Origin: Antedon bifida
Lineage: Eukaryota > Echinodermata > Crinoidea > Comatulida > Antedonidae
Length of the DNA stretch: 64,000 nt
Assembly: GCA_963402885.1 (NCBI GenBank)
Contig: OY727093.1
Location: forward strand, 1,116,001 to 1,180,000
Direction of reading: 5' to 3'
The notes under the pieces are model-generated. The model was not told the origin of the DNA. It worked only from the letters and a program-made list of their open reading frames with translations, and made no database searches. The translations under genes and the position numbers were made by a program. This document shows, piece by piece, positions 63,801-64,000 of this stretch (position 1 is its first letter; every line of letters starts with the position of its first letter).

Positions 63801-64000
63801 GTGTAGTTAAACGGAGCAACAGTGGCTGTATTCTGACAAGACGGTTTTCGTTCAAGTACTCCACGACTGGGAGAGTGACAGGATCCGGGAGAACCGGGAT
63901 AAGATGGAGATGGTCCTGTGACCCGTGGAAGAGACGAATAACTTCCGACTTCAGATTTTGATGCTATCCTATGAACTTGAACTTCTTCAGATTTTTCAGA
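713..64000 (-). CDS. NAV: Neuron navigator (NAV/UNC-53/Sickie family) gene, middle part, spliced, open at both ends
   Basis: Navigators are large cytoskeleton-associated proteins that act at microtubule ends and cell edges in axon guidance and cell migration. The family plan is an N-terminal calponin-homology domain (absent in some members), long Ser-rich basic regions, coiled coils and a C-terminal AAA-type ATPase domain. Eleven confident minus-strand exons here join in phase to 1307 codons. Landmarks in order are NTATVAPF, paired GYMSEG, DGMAAVRE, DSSSISSGISD, VAAFEQSL, KKKKKKNW, RSSFRSAF, KLTDVKLEALNSQHQ and ILLDDSSG. I compared these with vertebrate NAV1-3 from memory. The start and the ATPase domain lie outside the window. 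All introns are GT-AG; two are very long (about 24 and 29.8 kb). Whether it is closer to NAV1, NAV2 or NAV3 is not decidable; a single pre-duplication orthologue is likely. Confidence 0.95.
1007..1051 (-). CDS. NAV: NAV exon, 45 nt (DRQRFSFASDHSGSLG)
   Basis: The acceptor TATTTTTTCAG and donor CTGG|GTAATT bound 45 nt, phase 1 in and phase 1 out. It encodes (D)RQRFSFASDHSGSL. The position and Ser/Phe/His character fit the vertebrate segment RQSMGLSQHS / RRSLGLALTHSF. Its length is a multiple of three and its phase is symmetric, so it can be skipped without changing the frame; it may be an alternative exon. Confidence 0.85.
1052..1366. other. NAV intron, 315 bp
   Basis: AT-rich intron between the exons at 1508 and 1051. 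Beyond its splice sites I see nothing in it. Confidence 0.85.
1367..1508 (-). CDS. NAV: NAV exon: end of second coiled coil and Ser-rich linker
   Basis: The acceptor is TTTTATTACAG and the donor TTAG|GTAAGA; 142 nt, phase 0 in, phase 1 out. It encodes NEVTTLKQENDRLARQMQGR, RNLNTSPSQVSLSSGSSSTK, RLSRESL. The LKQENDRL segment and the following SPSQVSLS match vertebrate LKAENDRLK...APSQVSIS. Confidence 0.96.
1509..2096. other. NAV intron, 588 bp, containing a short inverted-repeat element
   Basis: Holds the inverted-repeat element at 1630-1767, listed separately. The rest is AT-rich with no other recognisable content. Confidence 0.85.
1630..1767. mobile_element. Short inverted-repeat DNA element (MITE-like), about 138 bp
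   Basis: The left end ACTCTGTCCACACTATCAAA is matched as reverse complement by the right end TTTGATAGTGTAGACAGAG, with a few substitutions, giving arms of about 22 bp around about 90 bp of AT-rich DNA. Flanks (TTA / TATA) are compatible with a TA target duplication. A related right end (GATATTGTAGACAGAGCTTA) lies at about 27800-27820, so this is a dispersed family. There is no coding capacity. Confidence 0.75.
2097..2247 (-). CDS. NAV: NAV exon: second coiled coil (KLTDVKLEALNSQHQ)
   Basis: Bounded by CATTTTGCAG and CGA|GTAAGT; 151 nt, the first G completing Ala with the preceding GC, and leaving in phase 0. It encodes IFDLEQANETIDQLKKQLRE, RESKLTDVKLEALNSQHQVE, QLRDQMAKLR. It matches the family run QL--ELR-KE-KLTDIRLEALSSAHQLDQ-RE-MN-MQ almost residue for residue. 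This is the coiled coil before the Ser-rich linker to the ATPase domain. Confidence 0.97.
2248..2983. other. NAV intron, 736 bp
   Basis: AT-rich intron; the short frames in it have no homology or splice support. No repeat recognised. Confidence 0.85.
2984..3117 (-). CDS. NAV: NAV exon: RSSFRSAFSRKKK basic motif
   Basis: The acceptor is TTGTCTTCCTCAG and the donor CCAGC|GTAAGTG; 134 nt, phase 0 in, phase 2 out. It encodes IRSSFRSAFSRKKKTSGTTT, DVEDYESTTSVPTNVGMKTS, ASTP plus GC. It matches vertebrate LRSSFKQAFGKKKS followed by the acidic SDIEE stretch (here TDVEDYE). The basic helix-like SSFRSAFSRKKK is a family hallmark. Confidence 0.96.
3118..3736. other. NAV intron, 619 bp
   Basis: A/T-rich with a long A-rich plus-strand stretch (about 3430-3600). 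The open frames across it are low-complexity and look non-coding. Confidence 0.8.
3737..3874 (-). CDS. NAV: Candidate 138-nt optional NAV exon
   Basis: The acceptor TTGTCTTCGTCAG is followed by 46 open codons: TTEYRCNTLPAKLPKDFSVH, SGSESVTEQNQDNIGKTKGL, GQALTE. They end GAG|GTTAAT in phase 0. Lying between the KKNW exon and the IRSSF exon, both phase 0 at the junction, it could be an in-frame cassette. The donor is suboptimal; an internal CAG|GTAGTG would break the frame. I do not recognise a vertebrate equivalent. Confidence 0.5.
4398..4421 (-). CDS. NAV: Candidate 24-nt NAV microexon (IPSPTGDK)
   Basis: The sequence reads ...CTTCATGCCTGCAGTTGCAG|, then 24 nt encoding IPSPTGDK, then |GTAATTTA. 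It enters and leaves in phase 0, exactly the phase of the KKNW/RSSF junction, so inclusion gives KKNW-IPSPTGDK-IRSSF. Three TGC motifs lie within about 20 nt upstream of the acceptor, the arrangement known for microexons activated by SRRM3/SRRM4-type neural splicing factors. A tandem acceptor six bases upstream (CTGCAG) could add two residues. Vertebrate navigators carry a very short optional insert at this same site (from memory). Confidence 0.65.
4422..5480. other. NAV intron, 1059 bp, with a GGGCTTA-type repeat
   Basis: Mostly AT-rich. At about 5280-5370 the minus strand carries GGGGTGGGCTTCTG and GGATGGGCTTATA, related to plus-strand copies at 36520-36640 (GGGGTGGGCTTAAACAC, GGATGGGCTTTTACAC). 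This is a dispersed repeat of unknown class. Confidence 0.6.
5481..5611 (-). CDS. NAV: NAV exon: RQQSSDSISSIGS to KKKKKKNW
   Basis: Bounded by CTGTTTTGCAG and TTGG|GTAAGC; 131 nt, entering in phase 1 and leaving in phase 0. It encodes (T)SSNLSRQQSSDSISSIGSL, NSMSSVGSAMTDTEIDKKKK, KKNW. It matches the family run RRQHSSDSVSSINS-SHSS-GS-DSKKKKKKNW. In vertebrates the KKNW end is followed directly, or after a very short optional insert, by LRSSF. Here the downstream RSSF exon is 2.4 kb away with two optional exons between. Confidence 0.97.
5612..6198. other. NAV intron, 587 bp
   Basis: AT-rich, no repeat or further exon recognised. Confidence 0.85.
6199..6391 (-). CDS. NAV: NAV exon: first coiled coil (VAAFEQSL)
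   Basis: The acceptor is TCTTTTAG and the donor TCAA|GTAAGTGG; 193 nt, phase 0 in, phase 1 out. It encodes AHVVAAFEQSLSSMTNRLQK, LSTTSEQKESELQELRSRIE, HLKDEQCAAEGTIRRHSSAS, RHNS. This is one of the most conserved navigator segments (vertebrate: AHLVAAFEQSL-NMT-RLQ-LT-TAEQKESEL-ELR). The heptad pattern runs through most of the exon and ends at the basic RRHSSAS stretch. Confidence 0.97.
6655..6795 (-). mobile_element. tRNA-derived SINE copy
   Basis: On the minus strand GTGGCTTGGTGGTTGA (A-box-like) is followed about 35 bases later by GGTTCAAATCCTGCC (B-box), then a body CCCAGGATTTTTGTAAAGCC and further. This is the layout of a tRNA-derived SINE. A diverged relative is at 26080-26160. Confidence 0.7.
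8562..8675 (-). CDS. NAV: Candidate alternative first coding exon (MSGYRSESFLYKTTMAMD...)
   Basis: The frame opens right after an in-frame TAA and encodes 38 residues: MSGYRSESFLYKTTMAMDSR, PFLLFERFRGEETVNMHE. The first ATG is in a weak context, but the internal one (ACAATGG) is optimal and would give MAMDSRPFLLF. It ends GAG|GTAATC in phase 0, and exon 6391 begins about 2.2 kb downstream with AHVVAAFEQSL in phase 0. The product would be a short navigator lacking everything before the first coiled coil. The peptide looks protein-like and is the most convincing start candidate in this intron. Basis: signals and phase only. Confidence 0.48.
10718..10756 (-). CDS. Weak candidate alternative first coding exon (MDLVSIKGREHDE)
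   Basis: GACATGG is a strong initiation context. Thirteen codons, MDLVSIKGREHDE, end at GAG|GTAAAT in phase 0, compatible with exon 6391. An in-frame TGA lies upstream. The peptide is short, so chance is a serious alternative. It sits in a slightly GC-richer, less repetitive part of the intron (about 10560-11110). Confidence 0.25.
11778..11906. repeat. 43-bp tandem repeat, three copies
   Basis: The unit starts TAGGCCTAGACCTGCAGTGA and ends AGCAATATACATC. Copies at 11778, 11821 and 11864 differ by one or two bases. It contains TAGGCCTA palindromes. Confidence 0.95.
13372..13510. mobile_element. TA-flanked inverted-repeat element, AGAACC...GGTTTTATTACTG type
   Basis: The left side reads AGAACCCCTTTTTGGGACAT and the right side CCCTTAGTAGAGGTTTT then ATTACTGTA. 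The ends are imperfect inverted repeats (C)AGTxxAACCxCTxTTxxGGGAC, the pattern of pogo/Tigger-type DNA transposon ends flanked by TA. Internal CTATTCAGGGGACACT recurs in other copies in the window. Non-coding. Confidence 0.6.
14324..14389 (-). CDS. Weak candidate alternative first coding exon (MGLSKNRSCLPLQPTW...)
   Basis: GGGATGG gives a strong initiation context. The 22 codons, MGLSKNRSCLPLQPTWNHPV then HT, end at ACG|GTAAAA in phase 0, compatible with exon 6391. An in-frame TAA lies upstream. The donor is only moderate and the peptide has no recognisable features. It is listed because it follows the same pattern as the stronger candidates in this intron. Confidence 0.22.
16717..16943. repeat. 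Compound tandem repeat: 44-bp unit x4, then 23-bp unit x4
   Basis: The 44-bp unit begins TACTAATGGACTATCTTGAA (starts 16717, 16761, 16805, 16849). It then collapses to a 23-bp unit containing ACCAATAGTACTACTATTGA. The short unit is the second half of the long one, so the array grew in two steps. Confidence 0.9.
17067..18246. mobile_element. CpG-rich 1.2-kb element with GGTTATCCGC terminal inverted repeats
   Basis: It begins GGTTATCCGC and ends GCGGATAACC, a perfect 10-bp terminal inverted repeat. The left end also forms a hairpin (GGTTATCCGC-ACTTG-GCGGATAACC). Directly outside the right end AACTCGTC-CGTAGT-GACGAGTT forms another hairpin. Inside are a poly-T tract (17110-17142) and many CpG-rich strings such as ACGCGCGCGTGCGCACG, quite unlike the CpG-poor surroundings. 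No transposase frame is present. Likely a non-autonomous mobile element; class unknown. Confidence 0.6.
22425..22980. repeat. Local duplications and LINE-type 3' tail
   Basis: GAAGAATTTGTTTAATTT followed by an AT-rich block is present at 22425 and again at 22550. GTATTTAAAAGTCTCTACTG is present at 22530 and 22955. Between them a stretch ends TTGGATCTTGAATAAATAAA followed by AAATA-type repeats (22890-22930), typical of a non-LTR retrotransposon 3' end on the plus strand. No reverse transcriptase frame remains. Confidence 0.6.
24371..24451 (-). CDS. NAV: Candidate alternative first coding exon (MGSWHGGSKMDSKDIDF...)
   Basis: ATG with G at -3 and +4 begins 27 codons: MGSWHGGSKMDSKDIDF, then SNLVLDDGTM. 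They end at ATG|GTGCGT, a good donor, in phase 0, compatible with exon 6391. An internal ATG (MDSKDIDF) also has a strong context. An in-frame TGA precedes the first ATG, and a pyrimidine-rich stretch lies just upstream. The acidic tail resembles a real N-terminal peptide, but I recognise no homologue. Confidence 0.42.
26080..26160 (-). mobile_element. Diverged tRNA-derived SINE copy
   Basis: The minus strand reads TTGTGGTTGAAGCATG, then about 25 bases later ATTGGTTCAAGTCTC, aligning with the A- and B-box regions of the copy at 6655-6795. Confidence 0.5.
28920..29100. mobile_element. Dispersed repeat starting AATAATAATAGCAACATTTATATAGCG
   Basis: The AATAATAATAG run followed by ATTTATATAGCG and, further on, a GATTCAAACCCC (B-box complement) resembles a common invertebrate short-repeat layout. 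Related TATATAGCGC pieces lie at 10325-10345 (plus) and 45050-45125 (minus strand TTTTTATAGCGC...TAAGCGCT). Confidence 0.5.
29175..29360. repeat. 36-bp duplication inside a CTCCCAATAC-type element
   Basis: ATGTACAGTACTTTCTGAAA starts at 29175 and again at 29211, each followed by ACTGGAAACTCTCCCA. The following bases (AACCAGACTTT, GTCTGGTATTGTCTGG) resemble the inverted-repeat element at 35624-35748, so this is probably a rearranged copy. Confidence 0.6.
31760..31830. repeat. Palindromic AT repeat, two copies
   Basis: TATAATGTATATTATTATAC occurs twice in succession; each copy is nearly self-complementary, so the locus could form a cruciform. Confidence 0.75.
31983..32035 (+). mobile_element. 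tRNA-like sequence (SINE head or tRNA pseudogene)
   Basis: AGTGGTCTAATGGTAGAGCA (A-box) is followed 20 bases later by CTGGTTCAAAGC (B-box). It shares TGGTCTAATGG with the copy at 56615. The arms do not pair well enough for a functional tRNA. Confidence 0.5.
32391..32519 (-). CDS. NAV: Candidate alternative first coding exon (MMATRQRPYSVVGRMD...)
   Basis: The donor GAGGAG|GTAAGTAA is near consensus. Upstream lies an open frame of 43 codons: MMATRQRPYSVVGRMDPPSA, TYLRSEKVDRRKYRSCPY, PISEE. The second ATG is in a strong context, and an in-frame TAG lies upstream. It ends in phase 0, as needed to join exon 6391 (AHVVAAFEQSL). The block is GC- and CpG-richer than its intron. Caution: another minus frame here is also open and looks protein-like (TVSEYIGETTSTDDGDETAA) but ends in TGA without a good donor, so the true frame is uncertain. 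Confidence 0.35.
34265..34318. repeat. Near-perfect long palindrome
   Basis: The left arm TGATTCTAATATCGAATAAG... is mirrored by the right arm ...CTTCGATATTAGATTCA around a single-base centre (34293), with one 3-base bulge and one mismatch; about 24 paired bases per arm. It could extrude as a cruciform or be the remnant of an inverted-repeat element. Confidence 0.85.
35624..35748. mobile_element. TA-flanked inverted-repeat element, AGTCxAxTCxCxCAATACxGGAC type
   Basis: The left end TAGTCAACTCCCTCAATACC is mirrored by the right end GGAGAATCGACTG, and TA flanks both ends. The interior contains two degenerate copies of TGGTTTTCCGGAAAGTCTGG-like sequence. Pogo-like end (CAGTCGA...); no coding frame. 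A rearranged relative is at 29175-29360. Confidence 0.75.
35900..35970 (+). mobile_element. LINE 3' tail with TATCT microsatellite
   Basis: TTGTGTTCATGACAATAAAG is followed by ATTTATCTTATCTTATCTTA, the usual 3' end of CR1/L2-like non-LTR retrotransposons. Only a short 5'-truncated piece remains. Confidence 0.65.
36149..36247 (-). CDS. NAV: NAV exon: start of first coiled coil
   Basis: Bounded by TTTGCAG and AAT|GTAAGTC; 99 nt, phase 0 to phase 0. It encodes PEERSLYEMRRLKHELERSQ, then DKVGNLTSQVHTN, matching the family run EEK...IRKLRREL-ASQEKV-LT-QL-AN. Heptad spacing of Leu/Met with many charged residues supports a coiled coil that continues in the next exon (AHVVAAFEQSL), which lies about 29.8 kb away. 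Confidence 0.95.
36248..36759. other. NAV intron, 512 bp, with a GGGCTTA-type repeat
   Basis: Bases 36520-36640 carry degenerate direct repeats TGGGCTTTACACAGGGG, TGGGCTTTTACACTGG, TGGGCTTAAACAC. They are related in inverse orientation to 5280-5370. Confidence 0.7.
36760..36943 (-). CDS. NAV: NAV exon: MSLED/SVGSFKD/SGSAMSL segment
   Basis: The acceptor TATTCTTTCAG and donor TACC|GTAAGA bound 184 nt. The first G completes Met with the AT of the upstream exon. The product reads GSSIGRSSSISTSSG, RLRNGVMSLEDRQRQTMSVG, SFKDPSNPSGSAMSLSSSSS, IYT. This matches the vertebrate NAV run in which a SLEE/SLDE motif precedes GSFRD, VHGSSLSL and SSLYS, just before the first coiled coil. It leaves in phase 0. 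Confidence 0.95.
36944..37289. other. NAV intron, 346 bp
   Basis: It contains the small inverted-repeat element at 37002-37087; the rest is AT-rich. Confidence 0.85.
37002..37087. mobile_element. Small TA-flanked inverted-repeat element, 86 bp
   Basis: CAGTAGAATTTTTTGGACCC starts the element and GGGGTGTTGCATACTG ends it, with TA on each side. Inside are GTGTCCCATTAATAGGGG and TTCCCTTATTAGGG. It belongs to the AACCxCTATTAxxGGGACAC family found at 13372, 42617, 46100, 53305 and 57070. Confidence 0.7.
37290..38948 (-). CDS. NAV: NAV large exon: DSSSISSG block and basic Ser-rich region
   Basis: The acceptor is TTCTTGCAG and the donor GGCAT|GTAAGT; 1659 nt, entering in phase 2 and leaving in phase 2. 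The protein begins (S)IEDSSSISSGISDTIADISTDE, the strongly conserved navigator block. It continues with SSPTHRRSRSDGKESG, NVWRKPEGRLHRARSPSESG, IMRSSTKNSGVRRSGGGKL, SFGYGRKNGSL and SILTLFGRGGKGG (compare the family's LRRLFGAK motif). It ends with RSNSIRSTLSEKM and a tail in YGQLGM. It is rich in Ser, Arg and Lys and probably disordered; in relatives this region binds microtubules. It is much longer than a typical vertebrate NAV exon, as if several ancestral exons had fused. Confidence 0.95.
40760..40792. repeat. Perfect 12-bp stem hairpin
   Basis: AGTTATTAGCTT and AAGCTAATAACT flank a loop GAAAAAAAA. It sits deep in the intron with no nearby exon; function unknown. Confidence 0.85.
42617..42735. 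mobile_element. Inverted-repeat element fragment of the GGGGACAC family
   Basis: ATAGGGATGTCCCCTGAATA and GTGTCCCCTTAATAGGGCTG are characteristic internal and end motifs of the family. Its ends are degraded. Confidence 0.5.
45050..45125 (-). mobile_element. Dispersed TATAGCGC repeat
   Basis: The minus strand reads AATAATAATGTTCAATTTTT, then ATAGCGCAAAATTCAGGGCT, then CTAAGCGCTGAACAATT. The AAT-rich head and paired GCGC/AGCGCT motifs fit the short-repeat type also seen at 28920. Confidence 0.55.
45576..46053. repeat. 81-bp minisatellite, 5.9 copies
   Basis: Copies start at 45576, 45657, 45738, 45819, 45900 and 45981. The first five are essentially identical; the last has a few substitutions and an insertion. 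The unit contains TTCCTATCCAGGGGACACTA, which matches the interior of the GGGGACAC inverted-repeat family, so the array grew from inside such an element. The unit length is divisible by three, which keeps a 27-residue repeat open by accident. Confidence 0.95.
46100..46233. mobile_element. Right part of a GGGGACAC-family inverted-repeat element
   Basis: CCTATTCATTAAGGGGAGAC, then CTTAGGTCCTGAGATAATGT, then AATTAGGTTTCTACTGTA. It ends with the family terminus TCTACTG|TA and parallels 13390-13510 in order. The minisatellite at 45576-46053 occupies the place of the element's left part. Confidence 0.6.
46759..46892 (-). CDS. NAV: Candidate alternative first coding exon with coiled-coil-like peptide
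   Basis: AAGATGG is an optimal initiation context, and an in-frame TGA lies upstream. The 44 codons read MDESFRTRVKEFDKKMDDLE, KLMSTLFGARTDE, then RNAVSRTNEPV. The exon would end AA|GTACGT (phase 2), the phase required by exon 38948, giving EPV-N-IEDSSSISSG. The first 25 residues have hydrophobic/charged spacing suggestive of a short coiled coil. A second possible donor, CCT|GTAAAG, is in phase 0 and would not fit. This is the best alternative-start candidate in the 24-kb intron. No transcript evidence is available here. Confidence 0.45.
49461..49507 (-). CDS. NAV: Candidate alternative first coding exon (MIEKEDRNLGSCNKE)
   Basis: ATG with G at -3 begins fifteen codons, MIEKEDRNLGSCNKE, then AG and a strong donor AAAG|GTGAGT (phase 2). 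Joined to exon 38948 it reads ...CNKE-S-IEDSSSISSG. An in-frame TAA lies a short way upstream, as expected of a first exon. The peptide is charged but too short to recognise. A chance open frame ending at a chance donor is a real alternative. Confidence 0.28.
50121..50268. repeat. Two diverged direct copies of a 45-bp segment
   Basis: CTTAGGCCTAGGGATTGTGG followed by GATAAAGTAGCAATG occurs near 50130 and again near 50231 with one base changed. No further copies seen. Confidence 0.8.
53305..53402. mobile_element. GGGGACAC-family inverted-repeat element
   Basis: CGACATTCCTATTCAGGGGA at the left and TGTCCCCTAGGTGTTCTACT at the right, followed by CTACTGTA. Same order of motifs as 13372-13510. 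Confidence 0.55.
54435..54564. repeat. 65-bp tandem duplication
   Basis: AAATACAGTATGCACTCTGT starts at 54435 and 54500. The copies differ by a few bases and small indels. Confidence 0.9.
55219..55305 (-). CDS. NAV: Candidate 87-nt NAV exon (cassette, or alternative first exon)
   Basis: A pyrimidine-rich tract ending TTTGTGCAG is followed by 87 open bases and then CAG|GTAATTT. Entered in phase 2 from exon 62916 it reads RTSSMGSEGNPHSRF, then LNMLGIVSRRRKLY, and leaves in phase 2, which is what exon 38948 needs; the junction codon becomes AGT (Ser) before IEDSSS. It can therefore be skipped or included without breaking frame. It also carries ATG in a strong context (AGCATGG), so it could be a first exon of a shorter transcript beginning MGSEGNPHSRF. 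It is GC-richer than its surroundings. I recall no vertebrate counterpart. Confidence 0.6.
56200..56279. repeat. 40-bp tandem duplication, two identical copies
   Basis: GCTTAACATCAGTTCACATT then CTGAATCTTAAAATGTTAAT is repeated back to back with no internal difference, indicating a recent event. Confidence 0.95.
56615..56685 (+). mobile_element. tRNA-like sequence (SINE head or tRNA pseudogene)
   Basis: TGTGGTCTAATGGTTATAAT (D arm and A-box) and a perfect T arm CCAAG-TTCGAAT-CTTGG about 25 bases later. The 5' and 3' ends do not form an acceptor stem and no convincing anticodon arm pairs, so it is not called as a working tRNA gene. Confidence 0.6.
57070..57155. mobile_element. Degraded GGGGACAC-family element
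   Basis: GAAACACCCCAATTATGAGG then ACACTGGGTTGGGTCCTGAA and a right end AAGAGGTTCTATTGTA. The motif order fits the family, but only one end is recognisable. Confidence 0.45.
58874..61566. repeat. 48-bp satellite array, 56 identical copies (2.7 kb)
   Basis: The unit is TATTGTATCACTGGGCTACC, ACAGGCCTATGCTTAACCTA, TTCTTATA. Reading line by line I find no substitution or indel in 56 copies. Only the flanks (TACTCTTATA at the left, TTCTTAAAAG at the right) depart from it. Because 48 is divisible by three, two plus-strand frames stay open over about 900 codons; they are artefacts of the repeat. Perfect identity means very recent expansion or ongoing homogenisation, or an assembly artefact. Confidence 0.98.
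62770..62865 (+). mobile_element. LINE-type 3' tail
   Basis: T-rich DNA followed by TTTGAATAAATAAATTAAAA and TTGAATTGAAA resembles the 3' end of an RTE/CR1-like retrotransposon. Only the tail is present, just downstream of the exon 62916 donor on the opposite strand. Confidence 0.45.
62916..64000 (-). CDS. NAV: NAV exon: Ser/Pro-rich region with GYMSEG motifs (partial, 5' side cut by the window)
   Basis: The frame is open from the window edge to a GTAAG donor after GATAG (phase 2), giving 361 codons plus two bases. The protein is Ser/Pro/Thr-rich. It includes NTATVAPFNY, STMETTFDDNVITRL, TYPFRSNVNRFIPA, SGYMSEGDIL, SGYMSEGGGMMYTKRL and DGMAAVRECL, each with a close counterpart in vertebrate NAV2/NAV3. 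The two GYMSEG copies about 20 residues apart match the family's paired GYMSDGD/GYMTDGG blocks. The frame has no start codon of its own that needs to be used, so this is an internal exon. Role inferred from the family: disordered linker and partner-binding region between the N-terminal domain and the coiled coils. Confidence 0.95.

Overview
The window is AT-rich eukaryotic DNA, with most bases in introns. It holds the middle part of one large, multi-exon gene on the minus strand: a neuron navigator (NAV1/NAV2/NAV3 family; nematode UNC-53, fly Sickie). I recognised it by stitching exons through phase-compatible GT-AG introns. The product then reads, in the family's order, through the Ser/Pro-rich region, the paired GYMSEG motifs, DGMAAVRE, the DSSSISSG block, the MSLED...SGSAMSL segment, the coiled coil with VAAFEQSL, the polylysine-NW segment with RSSFRSAFSRKKK, a second coiled coil (KLTDVKLEALNSQHQVEQLR), and ILLDDSSG at the start of the region before the AAA-type ATPase. 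The N-terminal calponin-homology region should lie beyond base 64000 and the ATPase region below base 1. A single diverged NAV gene with large introns and many tRNA-derived and TA-flanked DNA repeats suggests a marine invertebrate, probably a deuterostome such as an echinoderm. The species is not resolved.

Layout in gene order (high to low coordinate): a partial exon from the window edge to 62916; a 24-kb intron (38949-62915) with a 2.7-kb perfect 48-bp satellite, an 81-bp minisatellite and three optional exons; a 1.66-kb exon (37290-38948); exons 36760-36943 and 36149-36247; a 29.8-kb intron (6392-36148) full of dispersed repeats and with several possible alternative first exons; then eight confident exons between 6391 and 713. 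The confident exons add up to 3921 coding bases, exactly 1307 codons, with every junction in phase.

The most interesting feature is transcript diversity. The site between the KKKKKKNW exon and the RSSFRSAF exon holds a 24-nt microexon and a possible 138-nt exon, both phase 0. The two long introns hold short ATG-initiated pieces that end at good donors in the phase required by the next constitutive exon (phase 2 in the 24-kb intron, phase 0 in the 29.8-kb intron). This would fit a gene with many alternative promoters making N-terminally shortened navigators, but it is inferred from sequence alone and some candidates will be chance.

I found no convincing plus-strand gene, no bacterial-type features and no CRISPR array. 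The rest is repeats: satellites, short TA-flanked inverted-repeat elements, tRNA-like SINE pieces, LINE 3' tails and one CpG-rich element.
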